DNA of 64,000 nucleotides from Notospermus geniculatus (lineage: Eukaryota; Nemertea; Pilidiophora; Heteronemertea; Lineidae): assembly GCA_002633025.1 (NCBI GenBank), contig NMRB01000015.1:851002-915001 (forward strand), written 5' to 3'. The position numbers and the translations under genes were made by a program. How positions within the stretch are numbered: the first letter of the stretch is position 1; the number at the start of each line of letters is the position of its first letter. The notes below the pieces were generated by a model, which made no database searches, was not told where the DNA came from, and saw nothing but the letters and a program-made list of their open reading frames with translations. Below, in pieces: positions 13,146-28,100 of this stretch.

Positions 13146-16100
13146 CTGCAATGCAAAGAATCAGTGATGATTCTCTGTAAGCATTACAATTACGAACTCT
13201 TATTTGTGACCCGGCACAGCAAAATGAGTCGGAATGCGCACAGAAGAAGACCGAAGATGACACCACTCCAGACAACTGTAACAGAAACTGACGAAGTCAA
13301 ATTTCACAATGGGCAGAAAATCCTGAAATCAACCGTTGGCATCACCTTGGACATGTTGGGTCGTCTTCTGTGCGCATTCCGACTCATTTTGCTGTGCCGG
13401 GTCACATTTTTGTAAAGACAGAGGGACAATGATTTCACACTTACTTGGGAAGTTGTTGAACTGAGGTTGCGCCTGTCCACCTTGCTGTGCAGTGAACGGC
13501 TGCACTGACATCAAAGGTGGTATCTTCGCCTTGACAGGTGACCGAGTACCATTTGCTCCCATCATGCCTTGTGGTAATGTCGGAGGTGGAGGAACAGGCT
13601 GAGGAACCGATGCTCGTGGTTTGTTAGACATCTGCGCACCCTTGAAGACTGCTGCCACGGCTTTCAGGATTTCAGGGTCGACAGACTTCAGGACATCAGT
13701 ACTGGTGCTGGTGCTAGATGCATCTGTCGAGGAGAAAAAAACATTTAGGAAGGCAGAACGACAGACAGTTAAAGTTACAATATAAAATTCTTAAGTAGGC
13801 CCACCCAATGGGTAGCCTAGCCCACTGCCTCAATAGGTGTCACTAGTGGTTAAACCGACATCCCAGTCCTGAAATATCCCACACAAAAGGCGTCCATTGT
13901 ATAGGACCGGGTTTTGGTGTGCTGCCATCTATCTAGCTAGGATCCCCATTTGATCTGTTTCATACTTCCTCTCAATGGCATCCACTAACCATTATTATGG
14001 TTCATGTCGAAGAGTTAAACCATGAAACTATCACGAATCAAACATCAAGAGTGAATTTTGAATATTCATGATCAAATTGACAGGGCCCTCTTTCCCATCT
14101 CTCCATCCTCGTGATGAAACAAAAGACACAATCCCCATGGACCATGCTCCCCCATATGAGCGAAGACACAGCATTTTGGGCAGACCTTTACCAGGTCAGT
14201 AACTCAATACAGCACCCTCCCCTTTGTCATGTCGACCCTTGGAATGCACATTTATGGACGAGACACTCGGAGAAACTGGAAATATGACCAGCACTCTCCA
14301 GTACTATCACATGTCAAAACAATCCTTTTGACATGATACGTAGCCACCGAACTGCCACGATCAATGTCAGAAGTACCCTCGACTAAAGCAACATCATGGA
14401 CTGAAGTGGATCCGGAAAGATGAGATGCTGTAACTGCGTCGTTATGGGCACCCAAACCATAAATGTACCACAGCGGCAAGCTCGGTTGGGAATTCAGGGG
14501 TCTGTATTTCAAGCCAGAATTTGAAGGAGGATCAAAATGTCATCCGTGCCAACGATGGCAAATACTGAGCAGTTTTTCCAAACGGAAACCCTTTCAGTCA
14601 GATTGATACAACTAATTTGCATCATGTCCTTTCAACATGACAGTCACCAAGTGCCCCAAAGACAAGTAGACAAACTAGGTCAAGGGAGTTAAAAATATAT
14701 GCAGCAAACAGTGTCGACAGTGACTCTGATGGTATGAACATCTTTTGTTTGACATTCATCAAGCCGGATGATCAACCTTCATCACACAACAGATACCGCT
14801 TGCCAAAAGCACAGCGGAAACAGAAATTGGATGAGCTCCAACGGGCGTTAAAGGTCTTGCTTTCAAATGTTCCCCTTCTATCATGCACGTGATAGGTCAC
14901 AGGTTGGCAACAGACACATTTTGGCCAGCGTCTCATGGGAACATCCGGTTGGTTCTCAGGTGTCCATGCCAAAAGAACAAGCTCAGGCTGGTGAAGAGAC
15001 CTCTCAACATGAACAAGAAAACACTCGAGGAAGAAAGACAATGCCTGAAGTCTACTTTCATTCTACCAACAGGGTTCTGACGTTCCCTCCTTGATACTAA
15101 AATGTGTTTGAGTTGCCTCTCATCCCTGACAGCCATGGTTTGCTTACCTTCGGCTGCAGATGTACAATTTGAGCAAACAGAGTGAACGACCTGATATCAT
15201 CCTTGAAAAGAGAAGAACCCTCGAATTCAGCTAGGGTTGAACTACAAATCTGACAGTGACCTATCTTCATCCCAACGCCAGACACACAGGCCAAGATGGC
15301 TTTGTGATCGAAATTAGTTCATGTTTTCACCAAAAGTGTTGCTCTCTAGACTCTACTCAAGCCGGCAAGATAATAATACAGTACAGGTCACAATTGACAT
15401 CCCTACGGCTTCGCGTAAGTTACTCGTAAGTTACGAGTAACTTACGCGTAACTCACGGCTTTGGTTTCGCGTAACTCACTGCGTAACTCGCCCAAATCGC
15501 GCAACTCGCCTCGTAAATCACTGCGTAACTAGCAAAATTTGCGTAACTCACCGCGTAACTCACCTCGTAAGTTACGCGTAACATAGCTCGTGAGTTGTTG
15601 CGTAAGTTACGAGTGACTTGCGCATAACTTAACGCGAATTTAAGGATGTCAATTGTGACCTGTACTGTATGTACACAAGTCCCAGTCAGCCATGTTCAGA
15701 GTCATCCATGCTCTTTACAACAACGGCATTAACAACCAAAGAGGAAGGGGATACGACCAAGTTTCAATCATGGACAGAGCAGGGCCGATTTCACAAAGGG
15801 TGTTTAAGACTTAGACGCATGTAACTTCACTAAATGCATGCACTTCCACCATGCATTTGGCGAAGTTACACGCGTCAGTCTTAAACACCCTTTGTGAAAT
15901 CGGCCCCTTGTGTGTGGTAGAGAAAGTGGTTTGCAACAGAGTTTAATGAAACCTTAGGCGCAGCTGTCCAGTAGTATTCGAAATTTGAAAATAACAGTGG
16001 TAAGCTGCTTGAAACTTGTGCAGGAACTATCCTACTGGTTAATAATCTAACTACCAAACCAAGAGACAATGACAAGGGACTCAGCTGTAGCAAAGTGGCC

Positions 16101-19100
16101 GAATTCTCAGGGTCAATGACCAATAACATGACTGATTTGAAATGGGTTATAATAACTAACACAAGTGTTAAACACGGCACACTCACCATCGGTTAATGGT
16201 AGCTTCCCAGATAGTGCTGTTGTGGACACACGAGATAGACTACCCATGCTCGTAGGAGGAGGTGGGGGTGGGGGTGTACTCGGGAGTCTCCGCCTCGCTT
16301 GGCACTCTAGAACAAGGAGATGAAGACTCATAAGCACTTGTGCTAATAATGTGCCGCATGTGAAGGATCTCCTGATCAATCATGGAAGGTTGGGACTGAT
16401 CAGGGTACCCTCGGCGGGCTGCACCACTAAGTAGCACCATACAGCATATGCCCGCATGACTCTGAGACTTGCTAAATGCACCGGCTTTAGAACCCAAAGT
16501 ACCATCATTTGTTAACCACAGCCAGTAAAATTGACAAAGATTCTTCCAAATGAAACAAACTACATGTAGATCCCCTGCAATTTTATCAATTCATCAAGGA
16601 TCGGACAAGGAAAGGAGCCCCACAGAACTCACACCAGTCTCAGAGTCGAGAGTCATAAGCCATATGAAATAAATTCATTAGCTCTCTGAAAATGACCAAG
16701 AAAATAGCCAAAGGACAGATACAAAGAATTGCACAACTAAGCCGAAGTTTATAGCAAATTTATCTGGTTCACTAACGATGCACTTCTCAGAATCAGAGCT
16801 GACCGACCAACTGACCAACAGGTATGGCGCTTGATTTTATCATAAGTCAAGAACAGTAACTATTTATTCTGAGCAGATGATTGCACTTCCCCTGGCTTTC
16901 ACTTACGATGATTTTTGATCACATTTAGCACCGTCGATGGTGGTAATTCCAAGAACAGCGGAGAGCAATTTTCGTATGAGTTCCTCTAAACAACGCAAGT
17001 GATCAACGTGCTTCCGGCCACGAAGATGTCGAGCAACCCCTTGTGCTGATCATGATGCAGCCGGTGTAACCTCACCAGCTATCGACGCGTAAAATCAGCC
17101 GGCGTCAGCAAAGAATAGAACAGCCTCAAGAGAGTGATAATCACGATCTTGTTAAGTGCCTGGCGTTAATCTTAGAAGCGTCGTTAACATGCGAGGCAGC
17201 ATCCTCACGATTATTGGCGGAGTAATCCCGCTAAATGTTTTATCAAAATAATCATCGACAATGTATGTTCACCTGATGGCTCGATGGCGCCAGGAGGGTG
17301 GTTTTTTGGTCTGGGCGGCCAGTCGCCGGCTGAAATTGCTGGCCATGAGCCAGCAAGTAATAAAACGCCGTCAGTTTGTGTAATGGAATTAAACCACAAT
17401 GAGATTCCTGAGTGGGGAGATCAAGGACGATTTTATCTTCAGCAACAATCGGAGCTATTTAAAGCGCGTGACTAATGGTATATGTGTTCTGAGTAAGGAG
17501 AACTACCAGGAAAAGTAGGTCTCGCAGAAAGTGACCCGGTGATGCGGGGTTTGGACATTACCAATGAAGCATGAGAAAGTCAGCAATGACCTGATGGCAT
17601 AAACTTGACGAAACTTTACAATGAAATGTGCGTCAAAGGTTTGAGTCAGGGCAAAGGGTGCTTGATTGTAATTACGAATATGAAGGACATTGTTTACATC
17701 TATGTTTCCATGATTCTGTGTAGCCATTTAGTCAGCGAATCGATCAGTCATCTTTGATTCCGACATTTGCAGTTTAGGAACTCAAGATCTTGTGTAGGTT
17801 AAGGTGCTTAGGCTACGACCTCCTGGCACGTCAGCCACACAACCTGAGATTGAGAAGTGCATCTCTTTATCCCAAATAACACCAGAGAAGATAGAAATAT
17901 TACAAAATAAATCACCAATGTGTGTTAAGTTTACAAAAGAAACAACAATCCTGCTGAAACGGGTGACTTGACTTTTGTGTTAAGGCCGTTTTAGATCAAA
18001 AGTTTTCTGCAACGATGCTTGCAGCAGGTAAGTTGATGGAACCTGTCAGCAAGAAAGTGAAGTGGATAACCTATGTCTCCTCTTTTCCATCAGCTTCATT
18101 CACAATGGGTATAGCCTGCAACTTCCACGCAACAATGCATGGCATTAAGGCACCTTTGAATCTCAAGTCAAGTATCCTCCAAAACGGCCTTTCCACAAAC
18201 AGGACATTATCTGTAAAGTTTGGTTTGATTCAAAGCAATCAACTCACCATTTTTCTTATCTTCGTCGTCGTCCTCTGCATCAACACCAAATTCACGCTTC
18301 AGCCGCTCAGCAAGGCTCTGTTCCCTCACACGTTCCACTGATGTTGGTTGACTCCATTTAGGATCTGCTGGATCTGGAACAATAAGGTACAGAAATTTAC
18401 TTAAGAGAGGTCAAGAAAAGATGTGCCATGAAATCGGGACCGTAATCAAAATGGATCCGTGACTTGACCCGTCAAGGGAAGATCATGCAAATGTCACGAA
18501 ACCAACACAGCCAATGGACTACATGTAGCAAGGGAAGATGCCAAGCCCAGTCCACACTATCCAAGGCACATCGTCTCATCATGATTGGAGACTTGCAGCC
18601 TACTTCGTACTAGTCCCACGACCAGGGGTGTCCAGATTGTGCTATTCGTAAGTAGCCCACTTGCAAAAGAAGGTCTTCACAAAGCACTCCCTACAGGCGG
18701 GACCGTACAACCAACTGCACTAAATTTCAGCCTGCAGATAGTTTTGCCATAAGGAACCCGCACACAAAGTTTCAAGATTCTTCGTCAAGCAGAAGAAAGA
18801 GGCCACTCATGTTCATAACAAAGTCAAAAGACGATGATGGACGACAGATGCTGCATTATGGTAATAGCTCGCCTTGCCGAATATAGCCTGTAGTCCAAAT
18901 ATAACTAGCAGCCCAAAATGAAAAGAAGGATCTTGGCAAGATTCCATACAAGGGCACAAACCAGCTAATCGCCTGAACAGAAGCCAATGAGGTTCTGTTC
19001 TTTCTAAGTAAAATAACACAGTGCGGCAAGTTCTTGGACCGAAATCGCTGGAGCTGGATCAAGGAAGCTGGCCAATATCTTAATCAATCTGAACAACACT

Positions 19101-22100
19101 GAAACAATCATCAAGTGGACCCCGTTGATTGTTAAGAAAACAAAAACACACTTTCAAATTACTGTTGAGTCACACTGGAGCCAAGAGACCGCTAATTGCT
19201 ATTTATATCGAGGTAGTCCACGACGAAGGGTAAGATCAAGGAAGCAAAGAGGTATTTTCACACGAAAGGAGCTGAAGGCTTTTGTATGAGTCAGCCAAGA
19301 GGTGGCCATCGAGTGGAATCAAGAGGACATTATCGCGTTAAGTAAGCTAATCGAGCATCAAGTGTTGGCTGATTCTGCGTAAAGCAGCTGACCAGGCCGC
19401 CAGAATGGAGCCAAGCAAATGGAAGATGGTGTCACTCTTTCAGCGCTTTCGTTAGACATTTTCAAGAAACTGAAAGCCCAGTTACTCAAAATATAGCTGT
19501 CATTCAAAGTATACTGGTCAAGACCTTTTCACAAAGCCCCATCCCTTAGGACCAGTAGATCCATAAGCCACAACGCAAGAAGAAAGGCACACATAAGTTT
19601 CGTTTGAGGACTAGGGATTGTGCAGAGGTTGTAAAGAGTCTTTGACCCAACACCACTGTACCACAGGTCAACTATTACCCCACCATTTCGACACCTACAC
19701 TGGCAAGGAAAGCGTGGCTTATTCCACAGTCAGTGATCATCTACAGCCCACAATAAGCTCTCCAAACGAAGCTCACCGTGAAAACGGGTGCTCCAATTTT
19801 GAAGAAGACGGTACATGAGACCTGTCTGAGTGCGGGGGAACGTGAGGAGATTACAGAAGGAATTGTGGCATTAGGTCAAGTGGTTTAACACCATCTGAAG
19901 ACCCTGACCACCAAGCAGCACTGGTGGAAACAGAAGGTGAAGGAGGGTGCTTGGAATCTGGTTCAAATATGTAGGCAGTAACAAGCACTGAAGGCGAAGT
20001 GCAGTGAAATCTCCGCCTACCCTGATGCTGACTCTAAGAAGGAAAAGAGAAATGGATCTCAAGTGAGAAAATCAGAAGTATAACCTAATAGCATAATCAG
20101 ACATGGTAAGGGGCACCCCCTCATAATATATAATCTATTTGAAATTGACCATGCAATTGATCGGATGTTGCTGTCACCGAGCCAGCCTAGTTCCCAGTCG
20201 GAATCAAAATCCGTCAAATGTGAATTTTGTACCCGCCAGATGCGGGTACAAAGGTGAATTGCGTGCGTTGTCTTTTGAATATCCCCACTGGNCCCCCCCC
20301 CCCCCCCCCGGATCCGGGCCTGCCTGTGTTAAATTTGAAAACAGAGATTTAAGCAGGCATAATACATACTCGATGGCTTTGGTTTGTAGTCACACCCCAG
20401 ACAGTTGGGGAACATGTTGACTTGTCAATCCACGTGAGAGGGGGGTTTTCCATGCATCCTTAATCTTCCAAAATGAAGAAACGCTAGGGTTGTTATCAGT
20501 ATTTCACACTAACAGACTAACAATACATGCAACACTAATACACATACAGTATTTCGATTTTTCTGGCCTGGGCTGGACCCATTTCTACGACTTTGAGGAG
20601 AGTTGCAGGAGATGAGATTCTTCACAGGTGACATATAATGCTGGGGCAATTGGATGGATGGAAATAATTCATGGTCAGAACTGTTGATATGATGACATTT
20701 CAATCTGGCCACGAACCAGGGATTGCGATACAATATATTGATTGCCACAAGTTCTGCAGTAGGATTATCCTCGCAACAATATCAGCAGGTGAAGACGTGG
20801 ACACAGACGAACGGCACCAGAGTAATCCAGCGTCAGACTGATTTACACGCCAACAGATCAGAATCAAAAGTCACTTTTAACCCCCCACAGATGATGAAGA
20901 ATATATCAACATAAAGTTATGGATTGGATGACTGTAAGAAAATGCTAGGGTGATTGGTCTCATGTTTTTTTGTACCACTGACAATTTTGAGACCTCTGTA
21001 CAGTTGGAAATACCTTACTTTAAACTCCTGAAAGGGAAAGCAACATGTACCAACAAAAAAGACAACGTACTTGACAAAGACGATAGACACAGAAATAAAT
21101 GACTGTAGATCCTATGCCAAAGCCTAGGCATCACAGAAGAGACTGAACTGGAACTGATGAATGACCCAATAAAATAAATATGCAGGAAGATATTTCCAGT
21201 CAAAATACCCTTGTAATTGTAGTTACAACTTGGAGGGATCAGCTCAACGGACACTAGACAATGAGAACCCAGAAATCTTGAATGTTTGATTCTTTGCAGT
21301 TCCCCAACATAATAATCACGATAATGCAGACGGATCTCAGAAACTGGCATCTATAATCTCATGTGCTGCCATCTATCCTAACGCAACAGAACAAACATGT
21401 AACAGGTGTGACCTGACACCCTATGTAGTGAAACAATGTCTTGCCTGGACCACTCAGCCCCTCTGGTCATGTCCACTGGGCTCGAGGCCTTTCACACAGT
21501 TTGACTCATAGGTCAAACTATCTCAAAGGTATTTAGATTGACGACGTTAACTTGGAACTAAAATAGCTGAAGAGACACCATTCTTCTAACCCCCATAGCA
21601 ATATCACTTTGGACTTGGCCTACCTTTGAAGGGGGATCGGTCCATCTCACCACTTGGGCTTGCCGAATCAAAGAGAGGGAGAGGAGCAAGGCTGACCGTT
21701 GGTGTGTTGATTCTTGGTGATGATCCGAATGAGACTGTCGTTGGCGTCTTTGTTGGTGTGGAGCTGGCACTGTTACTGCAACTGCTGCTGCTCTTTTCAC
21801 GCATTCGTTTGCGATATTCTAGTAAAGACACCTGCAAAGTAGAGGGCAAGTTTCCATCAGTGCTATTGATGACTGAGGCCAGGTACCTAACACTCACAGG
21901 TACTAGAAGTAATCCCCAAGAAAACTGTCCCACATTTTTTGTGAAATTCTCACCAGCCACGTCAGGAAAATGTATGTCACACCCTGAAATGAAAAGAGAC
22001 TTACCTTCTTCTTCTGCGGCTGGACAGGGGGACTGTAACACGCTTGTGATGCATGAGCAGATGATGATGGTCCAGATGTTGATGATGGCAAATCACCAAA

Positions 22101-25100
22101 TGGGGATGAGCGTACAGGTGAATGAGTTGACGAGGCCAAACACATCATCTTCGTCGATGGTTGAGAATGAGAGACTGCCGTAGGTGAATATGACGAACCG
22201 ATGTTGCTATTACTCGGCGAGCTCTCGGCACTCGTCGTCAGCGATGACGCATGGGATGAAGAAACGTTAGTTGAACTCGATGCTATTTGCGACGAGCTGG
22301 CAGTGTCAACACCAGATACCACAGCGCTGTCCAAGTTTTCGGTGGTTGATACTTGAGAGTTGAGTTCCACTGTTGCATCAGAATCTGATACCGTACTGGA
22401 TGTAATGTTATTCACCGTGTCACTGAGTTTCTGGTCTTGTATACCCGATGTTGAATCCGCTTGCAGCGAATTATTCACCTGATCCTGCTCCGACTGGTCA
22501 GGACCGGTTGTACTGGCAGTGTCGTGTTGCGTGGACGTATCCACAACATTGTCTTTTTTCACTTCATGAACCGACTCCGTAACCTCGTACTCAAATCCTT
22601 GCGATTCTGGTATCCTCAGTGATGATGCACTCACTTGCTTCTCCTTCTGAATATCTTCATCACTGTCGCACAGTTCTCCCTCCTCCAAGGACCCACTACT
22701 GGACACACTATCGTCTTCCTTCTTTCTAACTGTCAGACCTGACACCCCCGGTGTGGGCTCTGTTGAATCCATTGGGACAACATTCACAGAACTTCTCTTG
22801 CCTAATCCACCATTGCTACAAGACACAGTCTGTTCTGCTGTTGCCTCATCAGGTTTCGACACTACCAAGTAATTTTCTGTAGAATCTGCATTTCCACAGG
22901 TTTTATCATCGCTGTTCGTTACCAGTTCAGCACTGCACACTTCCATTGGTTCCACCGAACTTTCACACTTTGTGTCCATTTCATTATTCGAAAGTTCACC
23001 TTGAGAATCAACAAGCACATTTTGTATGCCAGGCTCACCTGGCGTTGAATCGACAACTGAAGAAATATCCAAGTCTTTACTGAAATGTTTCAATGATCCA
23101 CAGGCCGCAACAGATGAATCACCTTCCAACTTCTCTGATTTGGGCACATCAGCCTCTGCCGTGGAGGACCTGGCGTTCACATCGCACTCAGTCCGCCCGC
23201 TTGTATCACATTCCTCACACACTTCCATTTTCCCCTCCGTATCTGCATTTGCACTCCCCGTCGATAAATTACTACCTACTTCAATGCTACCTCTACTGGT
23301 CAGTGTGTCTACCCCACTAGATGGGCTCGGTTCTGCCTCGGCCTTCGGCACATTATCTCCCAAACTGTCCGATTCAGCACTACACGATGCCTCGGCAGAA
23401 TTCACAGTGCTATCTAAAGAATGTCTCGACAGCATATCTGGCTGCACAATGCTAGTTTCAGAGTCACTTTCTCCGGGAAGTTGCCCGTCTCCAGCTGGGC
23501 TCATCAGTGAGTCTGACACATCACCCTCCATGGATTCCTGTTTGTTGTAGCCAGGAGTTGTATTACAAGGACTGGCAAACCCATTCATTTTCTAGAACAC
23601 AAATTGAACAGAAGATAGATATGTTATGAAACTGACTTATATAGGAGATACTTAGCTCATTACTTCTGGGTTCTTGTCATTCAATTTGCTTGACTCTATC
23701 AAAATGGTGCTTGTTGCACGAACTTGTTGCAAAACTTCAACCAAGTACTCACCTCAAAGAGATTATTATCACCAGGTGTACTCGGCGTAAGAGGAGAGAA
23801 CGCGACCTTGTTTAAACCATTACGAAGCTTTGATTCATCAAGGCTCATTGATCGACTGATGATGGATCCGGGGACATCCAACGGTGAGGCAAACTCAGTC
23901 GATGGGGTGGACGGAGTGAGGGGAAATGCGCCATCTTGTGACTCGCGCCACGCCAGGCGTCGTTTCTTGAGAGGGGTGACAAAATCTGCAAACGAACAAG
24001 AACAATGGTTACGAGGAAAAATACCCTCACCTACCTGGAAAACCAATAATTACAGATCAAATATTACATCACATGTCTGGAAAGGGATATTAGTTCGTTT
24101 CTTTACAATCTTCAAAATTATGGACACCATATGTGACCCGTGCCAGCAAAATGAGTCGGAATGCACTAGAAAGAAGACTCAACATGACACCAGAGAACAA
24201 CTCTAGAAATTGACAGAGTCAAATTTCACAATGGCCAGACAATACTGAAATCAACAATTCATTGGTGCACTTTGGGTCTTCTTCTCCGTGCATTCTGACT
24301 TGTTTTGCTGGCACGGGTCACATATGAAACATCAGTCAGTAAGAATTTAGGAGCGTAGGATCGGATATTTTCGCAAGGACTTCATTTTGCAATTTTGTAA
24401 TGCTGTACCAGTCTAAATTAGCAATTTGGAAGAACCCACCTGTAACAGGTAACTGAGATGGACTAGAACAAGTGATACTAGGGCTGAGAGTTTCATTTGG
24501 CACTGAAAGCGAAGTATCAGAGTCTGTTTCAAACATTGCTTGCCGCAGCCAACGCTTTTTTGCCGACCCCATACTCTGCCCTAGAGTACTTGTTTTCGTC
24601 GTCACCACTGCAGTCACAGGAGATGAGTTGGTGCTGTTTCGTCGCAGGTGACTGAGATTGTTGTGCGGACTCGGTAGACATTTCACGAACATAGTTTCTT
24701 CTCGCGGCATTTCCAGTTCGGTCTTGATGCTGAGTGGTTTATTCACATCCTGGCCTTTCTCAGTCAGCCATTCATTCATTAGATGCTGGAAATAAAATGA
24801 CTTGGAATCAAATATGAATCAGGTTCAGCAGCTATGATATTTTTCAGAAGATCTGTTTCCACTCAATGCTCTTCCCCAGAAGTGTCTAAAACCAAAGTGC
24901 TCTTACCTTCTTTGTCTTAGGAAACTTGAATGCTTGGCCAAATGAGTTGATGGTCGGATCTGATGATGGCAGTGGTGTACTAGGCGCAGTTGCTGCATGC
25001 ATGGAATTACTCGAGTCGTCTTGATATACTACGGTCTCAGAAGATTGGCTATTCAGACGACTGCGCCTGAAAATAAAACATAAATTTATGAAAGACCGGC

Positions 25101-28100
25101 ATTAAAACATGTCCGGGTTTTCACCTATCACGGTAATGAAGCCCACGGCACAGGGTAGTTAGTTCAATGGCAGCAACAACAGTTGAAATTTTCTTACCGT
25201 CTAACAGGTGTCAAGGTGCTCCTCTTCTTTTTCGCCTTGGGCCTTGGCTTCTCCACTTTGACCACCTCCTCTTTCACCTCCAATATCGGCGGAAGTGGTT
25301 CTTCCTCTTTAACCTTCACCTTAGGCGGTACCTCTTTTACCTCCTCCTCTACTTTTGGCTCCTCAACCACTTTCTCCTTGTGGCATTTTTGAGAGCTACT
25401 AGTATTCTTCTCTTCCTTAACTTCTTCAGCCTGCTCCTCGACCTTCTTCTGCTCTTTCTTGCCATGGTCAAGCCGTGCCAATGCCTCTTTCCGACGTTCT
25501 TCTCTCTTTTCCAACTTCTCAAATGCTTTCATAATGGCCTCCATTTTCCGCTCTTCTCTCGTCTGAAATGGCAGACTCATATCGTTGCACGCCCTGACAT
25601 GAGTTTATCAAAGGGCAGAGCCATTTTGGGGCTATACCAGGATTAAGACAGGGGAGTGAACAAACCCCAATTTTCTCAAAACACCGACGAAGTATTATGA
25701 CAAAGCTTCACCTATTTTCACCTATTCAACTTCAAACAATGTCCTGCCAACCACAACCAATCTGAATTCAACTTTTTCCACCTCACCTTTTTTCTATTGT
25801 CAGTTGTACTCGGTGTTTCATCCCCTGATGGATGATGCTCAGGCTCTTTCTCAGTTTCCGGATCAGGAGCAGCCATGGGTCCATCCACTTCGATTTCCAC
25901 ATTGGAATTCTCGTCATTATTAGCTGGAGGTGGTGGAGCAGCGGGCGGAGGAGGCGGCTGAAAATAAGATCACACCCCTCACATTACTGAATGAAATGCA
26001 GACAATACTGTACATTATAGCCATAGTAGTTGCCATTGTATTTGTGCGGCAGTCTAGGAAAGCCCACCGGATGTCACATTTGAGGAAAGTATTAATGGCC
26101 TTGCTGAACCTGCACATTTCAATAGCTGACATGTACTATGTAACAGGTAAACAGTAGCTAGGCCTAGTATACATCAATGCACAGGCAATCTGACAGCCCT
26201 TGTTGATCATTCAGTGACATCCGCCAGGTTTTCCTAGACCGCCACATATTTGGGCTCAATAGCGTAGATGCATTCCACACACCTGTTTTTGTGCTGCAGT
26301 TTGTGCTACTTCATCAACGTTATCTCGGTTTGTGTTTGTCGACTGTTGAAGAGGTGTTACTGCCCTCCTTTTCTTGCCCGCCTGTGCTGAACCCGCAGCA
26401 CTGCTGTCATCAACTGGAACAAGGACATTTGCAGGACACGTCGTCTCCGTGTGGTCACCGACGAAGTGCTCGAGGGATTTCGATTTCTTTTTCTTCATTG
26501 GCCTGAAAAAGATGTATTATATCCGATTTAGCACATGTATGGAACCTATGGCCACGAGTTACGTTCAAAATATAAACTCCCTTCATAGGACTTGAACAGA
26601 AGTTTCACCAAAGGCATGTTTTTTGTCATTCAAGAAGTTATGGTATGATATCTTGGAGGCATGATTGAGCACATTCTTTCCTTGACCATTCCCCCATCCA
26701 GCATATGAAATACTTACTTTACAATATTATTCAGTTTGTTGTTCTCTTTTTTGGAGTCTAGTCTCTTGAAAAATTTGTCGACAGGACAATTGTTTCTTGA
26801 GCAAGCACACTCAACATTGTAATTACTGCAAAAACAATGCAAGAAATTTAAGGAAAGTTGACTAAGAAAGCACTCAGACCCACTGATATTTGAATTTAAC
26901 CGAGTTTCTGAAGCTGACAAAGTCTAGAGCAGAATGACAAATATGGTTCAATCATGCGATGTTCAGACTAGCATAAGGCAATTCAGATAACTTACCACTC
27001 CTGATAATTGAAATCAAACGGAATGGTAATTTCAGCACCTTTGATAATCTCTTTCAGGGAGAAGATGAGCAAGTGAAGCTTGCCATTCTCTAGGAAGTGG
27101 CGCACCTGCAAAAAAGAAGGTCATTATCATCTGTGCAATCGTATAAAAGCAACGAGTCGCAAACAAGGGCACACAGTGTATGTATCGACCTCAGAATCAG
27201 TAATGAGAAGATAGCTTGGCTTATCATCTTACCTCAGCATTTGGAGTACAAGATCTTCGAACAAACCGTGCCTCATTTCCAAACGTGCTGGCATCGACGC
27301 AGATGTCCAGGCCATCGAGTTTACCATAGAACAACACAAACGGCATTCCCCTGGAAGAAGCATATCGAATTGTAACTGTAACACCACGATATAATGATTG
27401 TTCAGATGTGAAAATTTTATTCTACAACACAGGTCTGTCTAAATCACTATTGGTCAATGAATAGGATTTGGTGATAGGATTTATTTTCACGTAATAAATT
27501 TGGGGCTTCACCCTTCAAATTAACTTACTTCTGCCAGAAAAGTTTCTCCTTGTCAAACTGTGTTCTGAGCATGAACATGCCTCTATATTCCAAGATAGAC
27601 TGGTTGTACGTCATGTCCTCTGCTGCCTTCAAACCCTTCCTATATACAGTTGTGATGGACCGCACCTGGGTTACATAAGCACGCTGAGCCAGCAACTGTT
27701 CTCGCTGCATTTTGAATTCAACAGAATCCGACTGAAATCAATTGACAATAGACCATGAAAATTAATCAGTGAACTATGATGGAAACTGGACCANACATTA
27801 TAGCCATAGTAGTTGCCATTGTATTTGTGCGGCAGTCTAGGAAAGCCCACCGGATGTCACATTTGAGGAAAGTATTAATGGCCTTGCTGAACCTGCACAT
27901 TTCAATAGCTGACATGTACTATGTAACAGGTAAACAGTAGCTAGGCCTAGTACATCAATGCACAGGCAATCTGACAGCCCTTGTTGATCATTCGGTGACA
28001 TCCGCCAGGTTTTCCTAGACCGCCACATATTTGGGCTCAATAGCGTAGATGCATTCAACACACCTGTTTCTGTGCTGCAGTTTGTGCTACTTCATCAACG

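Larger units (their letters stand above)
13724..16186 (-). other. KMT2E intron with two inverted-repeat elements
   Basis: Phase 1 is preserved across the intron. The only structure I see is the pair of foldback elements at 15376-15670 and 15782-15906. Open frames in the interval have no family resemblance. Confidence 0.6.
26012..27793. repeat. Haplotype copy A of a falsely duplicated block (SET exons)
   Basis: This stretch is repeated almost base for base at 27795-29579, with a single N at 27794 between the two. The duplicate includes introns as well as exons. Differences are scattered substitutions and a few short indels, typical of two alleles placed in tandem by the assembler. Confidence 0.9.

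Noticed and set aside
21626-22183. 185-codon plus-strand frame
   Set aside because: Antisense to KMT2E exons 18 and 19 and the intron between them; it has no splice or family support.
23026-23550. 174-codon plus-strand frame
   Set aside because: Antisense shadow of the Ser/Thr-rich KMT2E exon at 22005-23591.
25167-25646. 159-codon plus-strand frame rich in Leu/Phe, like a membrane protein
   Set aside because: It is the reverse complement of the Lys/Glu-rich coiled exon of KMT2E; such coding produces hydrophobic antisense frames.
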